64,000 bases of DNA from Sulfuricaulis sp. (GCF_024653915.1 NZ_JANLGY010000004.1:124001-188000), one strand, 5' to 3'; shown: positions 39,687-47,000, counted from the stretch's first letter. Translations and numbers: made by a program. The notes: a model not told the origin generated them from the sequence alone.

Positions 39687-40388
39687 TTAGCGTTTGACGT
39701 TTGCGGCGGTTTGACCGAAGAGAATCTTCTTGCCCTCTTCCGTGACGGCCGGCTGGTTCGTCAAAGGTTTGGCCTTCTCGTAAGCGCGAATAGTGGCGGG
39801 CCGGCTGGCGATGGTGTTAAACCAGCGCTTGAGGTGCGGAAAGTCATCCAGGTTCTGTCCCTGCTTCTTGTAGGGCACGACCCAGGGATAAGTGGCAATG
39901 TCGGCAATGCTGTATGCATCCCCTGCTACGAAGGCATGATCGGACAATTGGTGGTCGAGCACGCCATAGAGCCGGTTAGTCTCGTTTCTGTAACGGTCTA
40001 TGGCATACGGGATTTTTTCTGGCGCGTAGAGCGCAAAATGATGATTCTGCCCGGCCATGGGCCCGAGCCCGCCAACTTGCCAGAACAGCCACTCAAGGAC
40101 GGTGAGGCGCGCGCGGGGTTCAGTCGGCAGAAAGAGCCCGGTCTTCTCGGCGAGATATATAAGGATGGCGCCGGATTCGAAAACCGACACCGGCGCGCCG
40201 CCGTCGGCTGGTGCCCGATCGATGATCGCCGGCATCTTGTTGCTCGGGCTGATCTTCAGAAACTCCGGCTTGAACTGATCGCCCAGGTTAATGTTGACGG
40301 GTTTGATCTCATAGGGAAGGCCGGCCTCTTCCAGAAACATCGTGATCTTGTGCCCATTGGGCGTCGGCCAGTAATAAAGTTCGATCAT
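39687..40388 (-). CDS. yfcG: glutathione S-transferase, YfcG-like disulfide reductase
   Basis: 233 residues from ATG 40388 (GAGGCG upstream); the frame is open to 40472 without good support. Thioredoxin-like N-terminal domain: MIELYYWPTPNGHKITMFLE with the Thr-Pro-Asn typical of YfcG, SPSNKMPAIIDR (cis-Pro) and SVFESGAILIYLAEK. Helical C-terminal domain: WLFWQVGGLGPMAGQNHHF and SIADIATYPWV. YfcG reduces disulfides with glutathione. Convergent with the DUF2909 gene. Confidence 0.9.
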   Translation of the reverse strand: MIELYYWPTPNGHKITMFLEEAGLPYEIKPVNINLGDQFKPEFLKISPSNKMPAIIDRAPADGGAPVSVFESGAILIYLAEKTGLFLPTEPRARLTVLEWLFWQVGGLGPMAGQNHHFALYAPEKIPYAIDRYRNETNRLYGVLDHQLSDHAFVAGDAYSIADIATYPWVVPYKKQGQNLDDFPHLKRWFNTIASRPATIRAYEKAKPLTNQPAVTEEGKKILFGQTAANVKR

Positions 40389-40552
40389 GGGGCGCCTCGG
40401 AAACTGCCCCTTGCAGGCTTGCCGCAGCCGGGGCATTGGACGGACTTGGCATTCATGCTCGCACCTTACCACGGAAGGAGAACATGAGTCAGATCACGGT
40501 TTTTTGCTAATATTATCGAATGGGCAATAACAACACCTAAGGTCAGCAAGGC

Positions 40553-41188
40553 ATGGGCAAGCTATCGATTAAATTCAAGGGGGGCCTGATTGACGAAGTG
40601 GCCTTGAAGCTGGGCGACATGACGATCGGCCGCAGTTCGGCATGCGATATCGTGCTGAGGGACGACAAGAGCGTCAGCGCCAAGCACGCCATGATCAAGA
40701 CAGTCGGCAAAAAGTCAACGATCGTCGATCTCGACAGCACCAACGGCACCTTCGTCGGGGACGACCGCATCAAGCAGTATGAGCTGAAGCACGGCGACAC
40801 CATCATCATCAGTGAACACGCGATGCGCTATCGCGATGATCTCATGTTGGATGCGCCGTCACATAGCCGTCGCCGCGAAACCTCCTCCTCGTCGTCGATA
40901 ACTTCGCAGGAGGACACCAAGATTATCAGTGCGCACGCGCAGCTCATCGCACTGGATGGCAAAGACAAGGGCAAACGCATACCGCTGATGAAAGAAGAAA
41001 CCGTGATCGACAATCCCGGCAAGAACCCGGCGACGATTTATCGCACCGCCTACGGTTACATGCTGACCGCCAAGGTCGGGCCCGGCGAGCCGAGGCTGAA
41101 CGACAAACCCGTCCCGCTGAGTGGTCAGTTGCTCGAGAATGGCGACATCATCTATATCGCCGCGACCAAGTATCAGGTAAGCATGTAG
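40553..41188 (+). CDS. FHA-domain protein
   Basis: 211 residues. The N-terminal FHA domain (about 1-100) has GRSSACDIVL, SVSAKHAMI and LDSTNGTFVGDDRI, the phosphothreonine-binding loops. A Ser-rich linker (SHSRRRETSSSSSITSQED) leads to a C-terminal module (about 130-211) that looks like a second, degenerate FHA fold (EPRLNDKPVPLSGQLLENGD). The protein probably reads a kinase signal, but no Ser/Thr kinase other than HipA is in the window. Confidence 0.82.
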   Translation: MGKLSIKFKGGLIDEVALKLGDMTIGRSSACDIVLRDDKSVSAKHAMIKTVGKKSTIVDLDSTNGTFVGDDRIKQYELKHGDTIIISEHAMRYRDDLMLDAPSHSRRRETSSSSSITSQEDTKIISAHAQLIALDGKDKGKRIPLMKEETVIDNPGKNPATIYRTAYGYMLTAKVGPGEPRLNDKPVPLSGQLLENGDIIYIAATKYQVSM

Positions 41189-41318
41189 CCGAAAGACGTA
41201 TATTTAAATCACATTGCTGCCTTTATTGAGTATCCAGCTCTGCGCCGGTAATGCGCGTATAGTGTAGAGATACAGTCTGGCCCACGAGCCAGTACGCGCT
41301 AAATCGGGGAACCGCATT

Positions 41319-41717
41319 ATGGAAGGCATCAGCGATATCAGAATCAAGGGCATCGACGAAAAGCGCCCGCCGCGAATCCGTAAGGAACCGTACATCGATC
41401 TGTGCTTCCGCCTCACGCACAAGGCGCCGCTTGACTGGTGTACGGATTTCGCCGACCACCAGAACAAAGCCGGTTTGCCGACAAAAATCGACGCCAAAGA
41501 GTGTCTGTACATCGAAACCTGGGTCCGAACACAAGACGAGATCGTCGGGCACCTGCAGCTTCTCAAGAAAGCCGTGGCGGACTGCAACGTGCGCTACATT
41601 GAAAAGATCCAGGCGCGCGAACGCGACCAGGGCAGCGGCCATGATGACCTGGCCAAGGAAGACGGACCACAGGGACAACTGAACCGCATTATCGCCGCGC
41701 TGGACTTCAGCGAGTAA
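41319..41717 (+). CDS. conserved-looking hypothetical protein
   Basis: 132 residues, soluble, mixed charge, no signal peptide. RIRKEPYIDLCFRLTHKAPLD, then ECLYIETWVRTQDEIVGHLQL, then a helical C terminus NRIIAALDFSE. I do not recognise the family. The ATG follows a purine stretch (CGGGGA). It starts 130 bases after the FHA gene on the same strand and could be co-transcribed. Confidence 0.6.
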   Translation: MEGISDIRIKGIDEKRPPRIRKEPYIDLCFRLTHKAPLDWCTDFADHQNKAGLPTKIDAKECLYIETWVRTQDEIVGHLQLLKKAVADCNVRYIEKIQARERDQGSGHDDLAKEDGPQGQLNRIIAALDFSE

Positions 41718-41749
41718 GGCTGCCCCCGGCTGGTATCCCGGCCAACCGC

Positions 41750-42154
41750 TTAAATCCTCGATTTCTTGAGTTGAATGATCTGACGCCGCTGTTTTTTGTT
41801 GGGGCGCCCGTTGGTATGGGTGGCATGATGCCGCTCGGCGGCGAGGCGGGACGCCAAGGCTTTGCGCGCTGCCTGGCTCGACGCGCTTTCTTCATAAAGC
41901 TTTGCTGCTTGCGACGCCGGGCCGCGTCGCCCGGACAAGGCCAGTACGCGTACGGCGTATTCATAGGGGCCGAGGGAAATGCGCAAGGCATCGTCGACCC
42001 GCACCGCTTTAGCCGCCTTCACGCGCTCGCCATTGAGCTTGACCTTGCCGCCCGCCACCGCCGCTGCTGCCAATGTCCGGGTCTTGAAGAATCTCGATGC
42101 CCAAAGCCATTTGTCGAGGCGGATGGCGCTGTCTTCGTTTGTAATTGCAACCAT
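41750..42154 (-). CDS. hslR: S4-domain RNA-binding protein HslR (Hsp15)
   Basis: 134 residues. Hsp15 binds 50S subunits carrying a nascent chain on a stalled ribosome. The S4 domain fills the first 60 residues: IRLDKWLWASRFFKTRTLA, GGKVKLNGERVKAAKAVRVDD. The Lys/Arg-rich C-terminal tail (HTNGRPNKKQRRQIIQLKK) is typical. Upstream sequence holds a partial copy of the dispersed repeat seen at 46.9 and 51.1 kb. Confidence 0.92.
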   Translation of the reverse strand: MVAITNEDSAIRLDKWLWASRFFKTRTLAAAAVAGGKVKLNGERVKAAKAVRVDDALRISLGPYEYAVRVLALSGRRGPASQAAKLYEESASSQAARKALASRLAAERHHATHTNGRPNKKQRRQIIQLKKSRI

Positions 42155-42180
42155 TGAAGTGACGGCAAAAAAATACGTTT

Positions 42181-42250
42181 GAATTACCCAGGAATAATAT
42201 CAGCCTGGAATAGCAGGGAAAATTCTTCTCTAAGCTAACCCTGTTTTTTG
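42181..42250 (-). repeat. partial copy (end only) of the dispersed repeat
   Basis: The 70 bases upstream of hslR (GAATTAC, GGAATAATAT, GCCTGGAATA, GGAAAATTC, TCTCT, then a GTTTTTT run) align with the right-hand end of the repeat at 46934-46989 and 51194-51280 with a few small gaps. The signal-peptide part is missing. Confidence 0.45.
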
Positions 42251-42262
42251 TTTCCTGCACAC

Positions 42263-42293
42263 AAAAAGGCCACGGTCGAGAGATCGTGGCCTT
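42263..42293 (-). terminator. Rho-independent terminator
   Basis: AAGGCCACG pairs with CGTGGCCTT and the stem continues inward by three more pairs to a GAGA loop. On the minus strand TTTTT follows, 25 bases after the exported-protein stop at 42318. Confidence 0.8.
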
Positions 42294-42317
42294 CCGTATC
42301 AATCAGCTTTAAACCGC

Positions 42318-42647
42318 TTACTGCACTTTGAGCGCTGCAAATACTTCGCCTGCATTCTTAAATGTCGTCTTGTCCTGGATCTTGCCTTCGAAGCAGGCAC
42401 GCTCTGCACCCGTGAACTCTTTCGGCATTTCCTTTTTACAGGCCTCTTTAATCTTCGCACCGGTTGTCGGGTAGGTCACGTGCTTCGTAAAGTGATCCTT
42501 CATTTTCGCTTCATCCGACCATGCGCACATGGCCGTGTTGGCCGCCGCCTTCGTGGTCGCCATTGGTGTCTCCGCGGCCCATGCGCTAGCGCTCGCGATA
42601 AACCCACAAACCATACCGACCAAAGTTGCTTTAAAAACCAGTTTCAT
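42318..42647 (-). CDS. small exported hypothetical protein
   Basis: 109 residues with a signal peptide (MKLVFKATLVGMVCGFIASASAWA). The mature protein is Lys-rich with three cysteines (AMCAWSDE, EACKKEMP, RACFEGK). ATG 42647 has AGGAGG before it. No family recognised; a terminator follows, so it is its own unit. Confidence 0.6.
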   Translation of the reverse strand: MKLVFKATLVGMVCGFIASASAWAAETPMATTKAAANTAMCAWSDEAKMKDHFTKHVTYPTTGAKIKEACKKEMPKEFTGAERACFEGKIQDKTTFKNAGEVFAALKVQ

Positions 42648-42937
42648 AAACTCCTCCTTCTATTAACGGGTTATTGACGGGCAGAAATCTTAGTCCCAAG
42701 TCAGGGCGTTAGCAAAGGAGAACCCGGGTTAGCCCACTCTGCTTACATTTTTTAACACGCTGGAGCGTATCTTCCTGGATCGTGGTCGCAATTTGCGACT
42801 ACCCCGTTCTTCCCTGTTCCGGTCAGGCCGAACTATCTCCATTTTGGAAACTGTTGGTCGAGAGCGATTCCCGCTGCTTATTTTCTAATCCCACCGCCCC
42901 TTTTGTAGCTGTGCCGATTTGTTAATATCGCCTGCGT
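42648..42937. other. intergenic region at the left edge of the defense island
   Basis: 290 bases without a gene. It holds the left copy of the GTCGCAA/TTGCGAC palindrome (42782-42802) and otherwise nothing I can name. The exported protein and the next small gene are divergent from here. Confidence 0.5.
42782..42802. repeat. palindrome GTGGTCGCAA-T-TTGCGACTAC (left copy)
   Basis: Ten-base arms with one mismatch around a single T. It matches the palindrome at 43199-43221 almost exactly; the two flank the 82-residue gene on either side, about 420 bases apart. Confidence 0.7.
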
Positions 42938-43186
42938 ATGAAGATTGATCTGCTAGACGCCATCAACGCCGCGCTGAGCGGCGATTGGCAACGCGCGCAC
43001 AAGACCGTGCAACAGGACGAAGATGACCCGCTCACGTGCTGGGTTCACGCCGTGTTGCATAAGATCGAAGGCGATGCGGGCAACAGCCGCTATTGGTATT
43101 CGCGCACGACGCATTCGTATGGTGAATTTGCCGACGCCCAACAGGAGTTGGCGGCCATCAAACTTGAAGTGGAGAAAAGACGTTAA
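42938..43186 (+). CDS. small conserved hypothetical protein
   Basis: 82 residues, soluble and helical. The pattern IDLLDAINAALSGDWQRAHKTV, QQDEDDPLTCWVHAVLHKIEG, DAGNSRYWYSR is one I associate with a widespread small proteobacterial protein of unknown function. ATG 42938 and a stop just before the right-hand palindrome. Island cargo or the last core gene; base composition is not unusual. Confidence 0.65.
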   Translation: MKIDLLDAINAALSGDWQRAHKTVQQDEDDPLTCWVHAVLHKIEGDAGNSRYWYSRTTHSYGEFADAQQELAAIKLEVEKRR

Positions 43187-43198
43187 GACCCGCGAGAA

Positions 43199-43221
43199 GG
43201 TGGTCGCAATTTGCGACCACC
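43199..43221. repeat. palindrome GGTGGTCGCAA-T-TTGCGACCACC (right copy)
   Basis: Perfect 11-base arms around a single T. It marks exactly where similarity to the RhuM gene ends, 13 bases after the stop of the 82-residue gene. Confidence 0.75.
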
Positions 43222-43498
43222 TTGTGCCGCGCCTGGACTTCACTCGGTACCCGACCGAGATGATGACATCCAGGTTATAGAGCTGAGTATCGTAGGATTT
43301 ACCATCTTTGGCAGTTATCCGGAAATTCCGGATAACTGAAGTCTTGTCTAATTCCTTTTCCTTAAAGACATTTCGGATATGTTCTGAGATCGTCCTGACG
43401 TTCTTATCGAACAGGTCCCCCATCTGTTTCTGGCTGAGCCACACTGTATCGCCGACAAGCCGAACGTCCAAGGCAGTTTTGCTGTCCTTCGTATTTTC
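43222..43498 (-). pseudogene. N-terminal stump of a RhuM-family gene
   Basis: Translation in one frame gives ENTKDSKTALDVRLVGDTVW then LSQKQMGDLFDKNVRTISEH, with SVIRNFRIT and YNLDVIISVGYRVKSRRGT; this matches residues about 17-105 of the intact RhuM-Fic protein at 62.3-63.3 kb. The first 16 residues are replaced by the HEPN gene's 3' end and everything after residue 105 is gone, the break falling on the palindrome at 43199-43221. Not functional. Confidence 0.85.
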
Positions 43499-43940
43499 AA
43501 CCCATCAAGTCAGAACGATTCGCGCGCAACCACTTCTCCACAGTTGACGCCAAGTCCTCCGCCGCACGCACACAGGCCGCCGCCACTTCCTCGGCAATTC
43601 CGACGCCGCTGTAGTCGCTCAGGTTTCTTTTCTTGCGAAGCTGATCAAGAACCATCATTCGCTCATTTGGAAGTCCGATCGTCTTGGGAAGGCTCTGAAT
43701 GACCGTCGCATGATGACCTGGTTCGTTCGTCGAGGGCCGGAAACCGTTTGCCATTATCGCGATAAGCGCGCATTGCATGACCGCCTTGTAGGCAATATCG
43801 AATCGTGTTTCCGGGCTGATGCCATCGATGTGCGCGTCCTTGAGGTTACGTCGCACGGCCGCCATAAGTTTTGCAATTTCCTCGCGCGAGGTCTTATGCG
43901 GCTTTAGCTTTCCGATTTGCAATAAGTTGTCTAAGGTCAT
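43497..43940 (-). CDS. HEPN-domain toxin-like protein
   Basis: 147 residues from ATG 43940 (GGGAAGG upstream). All helical, with ISPETRFDIAYKAVMQCALIAI in the first half and QLRKKRNLSDYSGVGIAEE in the second, where R-x-x-x-x-x-Y replaces the usual HEPN R-x4-6-H. It resembles the SAV_6107-like HEPN group. It overlaps the 3' end of the nucleotidyltransferase gene by 47 bp. In HEPN/MNT modules the HEPN is a ribonuclease toxin and the MNT partner inactivates it by AMP transfer; that pairing is inferred here. Confidence 0.75.
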   Translation of the reverse strand: MTLDNLLQIGKLKPHKTSREEIAKLMAAVRRNLKDAHIDGISPETRFDIAYKAVMQCALIAIMANGFRPSTNEPGHHATVIQSLPKTIGLPNERMMVLDQLRKKRNLSDYSGVGIAEEVAAACVRAAEDLASTVEKWLRANRSDLMG

Positions 43941-44523
43941 TTTCCTTCCCAAGGACAAAGAGCTTTGGTTGCTCCAAGAGGAGCGACAAGAAAGGGTCTT
44001 TTTCCTTCACTTTCTTCTTGAACTCATCCGGACGGTAGACATTCGGGTTGACTTCCCGGCGTAACTCCTCCTGACTGCGATGCAATGCCTGCACGACTTC
44101 CTCGAATGAGGCCGTTCCGACGACCATGACATCAATGTCGCTCGATCGGCGCTCGGTTCCGCTCGCCACGGAGCCGTAAACGAAAGCAACGGCGATCTTG
44201 TCAGTCAGTGGCGCCAGTGAATCCCGCAATACGTCCACCACCCCCGCGGTCTTTTTCAGGATACCGCGCAATTCGTCGTAGATGGGACAATCTGTGTTGG
44301 CCTTGTAGCGCACCAGATTTCCCACCCTTTCACGACTGAGCACCCCGGCATCCGCCAGTTGCGCCAGTTCGCGCCGCAATGTGCCGGGCTGGGTGTTCGT
44401 GACCCGTGCCAGCTCTCGCAAATGAAACGATTCATCGGGGTGCAGCAATAGCAAAGCCAACACTTGGCGGCGGTAAGCCCCGAAAAACAAGGTTCCCAGA
44501 TCGGTAAATAGCTTTGTTTTCAT
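43894..44523 (-). CDS. winged-helix nucleotidyltransferase (MNT antitoxin type)
   Basis: 209 residues. The N-terminal winged helix-turn-helix (about 1-80: HLRELARVTNTQPGTLRREL, LVRYKAN) is followed by a minimal nucleotidyltransferase with GSVASGTERRSSDIDVMVVG near 117-136, which contains the GSx(10)DxD catalytic signature. A C-terminal helical tail covers 150-209. It likely adenylylates the HEPN partner and, through its DNA-binding domain, represses its own promoter: a perfect inverted repeat lies one base upstream of its ATG. Confidence 0.82.
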   Translation of the reverse strand: MKTKLFTDLGTLFFGAYRRQVLALLLLHPDESFHLRELARVTNTQPGTLRRELAQLADAGVLSRERVGNLVRYKANTDCPIYDELRGILKKTAGVVDVLRDSLAPLTDKIAVAFVYGSVASGTERRSSDIDVMVVGTASFEEVVQALHRSQEELRREVNPNVYRPDEFKKKVKEKDPFLSLLLEQPKLFVLGKENDLRQLIANRKAKAA

Positions 44524-44524
44524 T

Positions 44525-44544
44525 TAGGCTACAAATGTAGCCTA
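44525..44544 (-). promoter_or_regulatory. operator at the start codon of the MNT gene
   Basis: TAGGCTAC-AAAT-GTAGCCTA is a perfect inverted repeat with 8-base arms ending one base from ATG 44523. There is no room for a Shine-Dalgarno sequence, so the message may be leaderless and the winged-helix MNT protein the likely ligand. Confidence 0.65.
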
Positions 44545-44631
44545 TTAGGCGACATAGGGCAAATCAAGACCGCCCTTTTTCGCAAGTCAGATACCGGAGC
44601 CTGACTATACCGCCATACCAGTGAAAATTAG

Positions 44632-44645
44632 CCCTAGATGTAGGG
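44632..44645. repeat. short element CCCTAGATGTAGGG
   Basis: A near-palindrome (arms CCCTA/TAGGG) that recurs at 63390-63403 upstream of the intact RhuM-Fic gene, with surrounding similarity (CCAG, ATTA/ATTG, then GACATGAAAC / GATGTCAGAAAC). It may be the original upstream region of the RhuM stump. Confidence 0.5.
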
Positions 44646-44698
44646 GTTGGACATGAAACAAGACAGCGGAAAGGCGTGAACCCCTTACAGCCCTGAAA

Positions 44699-44950
44699 CT
44701 ACCTGCTTAAATCCTCCTCTCCCTTGACGGGAGAGGATTGAGGAGAGGGTGAAATGGTAGAAGTTTGCTCTGGAACGTTCGCGCGGCCCTGCTGCGCTGT
44801 GGCCACCAGTACCACCGGACCGGGCGAAAGCCAGCCGTAGACTTGGGACAAGACCCTCATTGTCCCGACATCGGGGTATTTCTGTGGCTCGGCCGTCAAG
44901 GCCCCTCCTCCTGCCAGGAGCAGGATGATGCCGATAAACAGTTGCTTCAT
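44699..44950 (-). CDS. truncated small exported protein (repeat copy A)
   Basis: 83-residue frame starting MKQLFIGIILLLAGGGALTA, a signal peptide nearly identical to those at 46.8 and 51.1 kb. After EPQKYPD it diverges and ends in SPSPQSSPVKGEEDLSR, which is the translation of a G/C-rich hairpin repeat. Probably a gene start fused to junk, not a functional protein. Confidence 0.4.
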   Translation of the reverse strand: MKQLFIGIILLLAGGGALTAEPQKYPDVGTMRVLSQVYGWLSPGPVVLVATAQQGRANVPEQTSTISPSPQSSPVKGEEDLSR

Positions 44951-45023
44951 GTTTACGATACTCCCGCGATGGCGCGCGGGAGGCAAGCCATTACCGAGGG
45001 GCGGAGTGGGTTGGAACGATTTT
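44868..45023 (-). repeat. dispersed repeat, copy A
   Basis: 156 bases shared with copies B (46750-46989) and C (51043-51280) in the same orientation; only the signal-peptide and near-leader part is present. Its right end lies 58 bases from the Fic stop. Confidence 0.8.
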
Positions 45024-45081
45024 GTGTGCGCCGCTCGATTTGCCCAACCCTGAGTGACTGCATGGCCTGGCTTCCCCGTCG

Positions 45082-46206
45082 TTATTTGAACAGCTTCAGG
45101 TACGCATTGAATGCGTATATCTTTCCGCGCTTCCCCCCGGTGATTTCCTTCAGTATCCCGAACTTCTCCAGATCGGCAATCAATTTGTATGCCGAGGCCG
45201 GCGAGACGCCCGCTGCCTTGCCCACCCTGGCCGCATTGATCACCGGGCGCTGGTAAAGAGTGTTCATCACTTTCTGTGCATTCGCCGTGCGGCTGCCCAG
45301 CGTCTGCAATTGCGACTCCACCTTCTTTTGCAGCTTGAGAATGTTGTCGAACGTCGCCGTGCTGCTTTTCGCGGTTTCGATCACGCCTACCAGAAAGAAG
45401 CGGAACCATTGCAGCAGGTCGTTCTTTTCCCGCACCCGCATCAGATTGTCGTAGTAAAGCTGGCGGTTGCGCTCGAAAAAATCGGAGAGATACAGCACCG
45501 GTTGCTTCAATATCCCCCGGCTCACCAGATACAAGGCAATCAGCAGGCGTCCGGCGCGGCCATTGCCGTCCAGAAAGGGGTGGATGGTCTCAAACTGGTA
45601 ATGCACTAGTGCAATCTTCAGCAGTTCGGGAAAATGCTGCCGGTCGTTATTCACAAACTTCTCGATGTCGCCGATCAGCTGCCCGACGGAGTCATGCATC
45701 GGCGGCACGAACACCGCGTCGTCGATAGACGCCCCGCCAATCCAGTTCTGGCTGCGGCGGAATTCGCCCGGTCGCTTGCCCTTGCCGCGCACGCCCTGCA
45801 TCAGCGTCTTGTGTGTCTCTCGAACCAGCCGCGCGGTAAAAGGCAGTTTCTGCAACTTGTCCACCGCCTCGTTCATCGCCGCCACGTAGTTCTGCACCTC
45901 TTCCCAGTCGTCGCGCCGGTCCAGTGCGACATCCTCTTTCTCCAGCAGCGCCTCTTCCATGGTCGTCTGCGTCCCTTCGATACGGCTCGACTGGTTCGCC
46001 TCTTTCAGCACATGCATGCGGATAAAGAGATCGATGTTCGGGATGTATTCGGAATACATGTCCAGCCGGCCCAGCTCCCGGTCTGCCTGGCCGAGCAACT
46101 GGAGCAGAGCCATATCGTCCACAACCCATGCGCGGTTGATGGGATTGGGCTGAAAGCTTTTGTAATGCGGCTGCTGGACATAACGTCCGGCCTGGAAATG
46201 CTTCAT
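45082..46206 (-). CDS. Fic-family protein (AMPylation toxin or regulator)
   Basis: 374 residues from ATG 46206 (GGGAGGGG upstream); the frame is open to 46230. Fic proteins transfer AMP to target hydroxyls. Motif HPFLDGNGRAGR (209-220) is complete, with catalytic His 209. The N-terminal inhibitory helix SSRIEGT (73-79, Glu near 77) marks a class II autoinhibited Fic. The C-terminal winged helix (about 310-374: GVSPASAYKLIADLEKFGIL) suggests DNA binding. Fic genes often sit inside type I restriction loci, and an HsdS fragment lies just upstream. Confidence 0.87.
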   Translation of the reverse strand: MKHFQAGRYVQQPHYKSFQPNPINRAWVVDDMALLQLLGQADRELGRLDMYSEYIPNIDLFIRMHVLKEANQSSRIEGTQTTMEEALLEKEDVALDRRDDWEEVQNYVAAMNEAVDKLQKLPFTARLVRETHKTLMQGVRGKGKRPGEFRRSQNWIGGASIDDAVFVPPMHDSVGQLIGDIEKFVNNDRQHFPELLKIALVHYQFETIHPFLDGNGRAGRLLIALYLVSRGILKQPVLYLSDFFERNRQLYYDNLMRVREKNDLLQWFRFFLVGVIETAKSSTATFDNILKLQKKVESQLQTLGSRTANAQKVMNTLYQRPVINAARVGKAAGVSPASAYKLIADLEKFGILKEITGGKRGKIYAFNAYLKLFK

Positions 46207-46233
46207 CGGAGCGGCCCCTCCCCACGGCAATGA

Positions 46234-46296
46234 AAATTAGCTCGGTTATTGTTTTAGATTCTACGCAATAACTAAAATAACACCAAGCGCTAATTT
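46234..46296. promoter_or_regulatory. interrupted inverted repeat upstream of the Fic gene
   Basis: AAATTAGC (46234-46241) and GCTAATTT (46289-46296) are exact complements, with an imperfect inner pair (GGTTATTGTTTTAG and CTAAAATAACACC). AT-rich, 28 bases upstream of the chosen start. A possible operator for the Fic protein's winged helix. Confidence 0.4.
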
Positions 46297-46308
46297 AGCC
46301 CCGGGCAC

Positions 46309-46325
46309 GCGGGCTTCCAGCCCGC
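46309..46325. repeat. G/C hairpin GCGGGCT-TCC-AGCCCGC
   Basis: Seven-base perfect stem with a 3-base loop, 34 bases after the HsdS-fragment stop. No T-run; it looks like a dispersed intergenic hairpin, not a terminator. Confidence 0.45.
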
Positions 46326-46359
46326 ATGAGGTGGCCAGAATAGCCGCGTCCCGCCCGTT

Positions 46360-46505
46360 TCATACCAGCCGAATCCTCCCCGTGAGTAGTTCCGGCATCA
46401 TGCCCTGCTTGAGGTGGCATGCCTTAGCGAGTTTTTCTTCCAGCGCGTTGAGGGCGGCGAGTTTGCGCTGGTAGGCAGTTATCAATATCTGTCAACGTTT
46501 CGCCA
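46360..46505 (-). pseudogene. C-terminal fragment of a type I restriction specificity subunit
   Basis: The last 38 codons read AYQRKLAALNALEEKLAKAC then HLKQGMMPELLTGRIRLV, the conserved coiled coil and tail of HsdS. Across a frameshift the preceding LTDIDN also fits HsdS. Upstream the reading passes directly into repeat copy B. The rest of the gene, hsdM and hsdR of that locus are missing, so this is a relic of a second type I system next to a surviving Fic gene. Confidence 0.75.
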
Positions 46506-46538
46506 CATGCCAACAGATCGCTGCGCTCGCAGACGCGT

Positions 46539-46832
46539 TCACCGGCAGGATGCTGACGCCATGGAGATCCCCGTGAACGGTGGCTCGTTACCGTGTTCGT
46601 GCAGCAGTATGCGATCGCCAAAGACCGCACCGTCCCGACCCATGACGCGAAAGGCATCCGCGTATCTGGCTGGCGTGTCGTACGGCGAAGAAACCGTGAC
46701 GTCGAAGTCAAAGCTATCGGAGCCGCGCGGCTGGACCTTGGCCGAAACAACATCGGGATAACGCTGTGGCTCTGCCGACAAGGCCCCTCCTCCTGCCAGG
46801 AGCAGAATGATGCCGATAAATAGTTGCTTCAT
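46539..46832 (-). pseudogene. broken exported protein gene (repeat copy B, longest)
   Basis: 97-residue frame starting at ATG 46832: signal peptide MKQLFIGIILLLAGGGALSA, then EPQRYPDVVSAKVQPRGSDS, FDFDVTVSSPYDTPARYADA and FRVMGRDGAVFG. This is the best-preserved member of the three. After PPFTG the family-like continuation (HGVSILPVN) is in another frame, and the sequence then runs into the HsdS fragment, so the gene is truncated and frameshifted. Function unknown; mature part looks like a small beta-rich periplasmic domain. Confidence 0.6.
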
Positions 46833-46989
46833 ATTTACGATACTCCCGAGACGGCGCGCGGGAAGCAAGCCATTCCCGAGGGGCGGAGTGAGTTGGAACG
46901 ATTTGGAAAATTGAGGCTGGCTCTTTTGAATTACGGAAATATCATTAGCCTGGAATATTAGGAAAAATTCCTCTCTGACCGGGTTTTTT
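46750..46989 (-). repeat. dispersed repeat, copy B
   Basis: 240 bases, matching copy C over its whole length with few differences and copy A over its left 156 bases. The coding part is the signal peptide of the broken exported protein; the rest is its leader ending in a GGTTTTTT run. Confidence 0.85.
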
Positions 46990-47000
46990 ACTGCCATGCT

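Noticed and set aside
46424-46753. A 109-codon minus-strand gene between the Fic and exported-protein genes
   Set aside because: It is an out-of-frame reading across the broken exported-protein gene and the HsdS relic.
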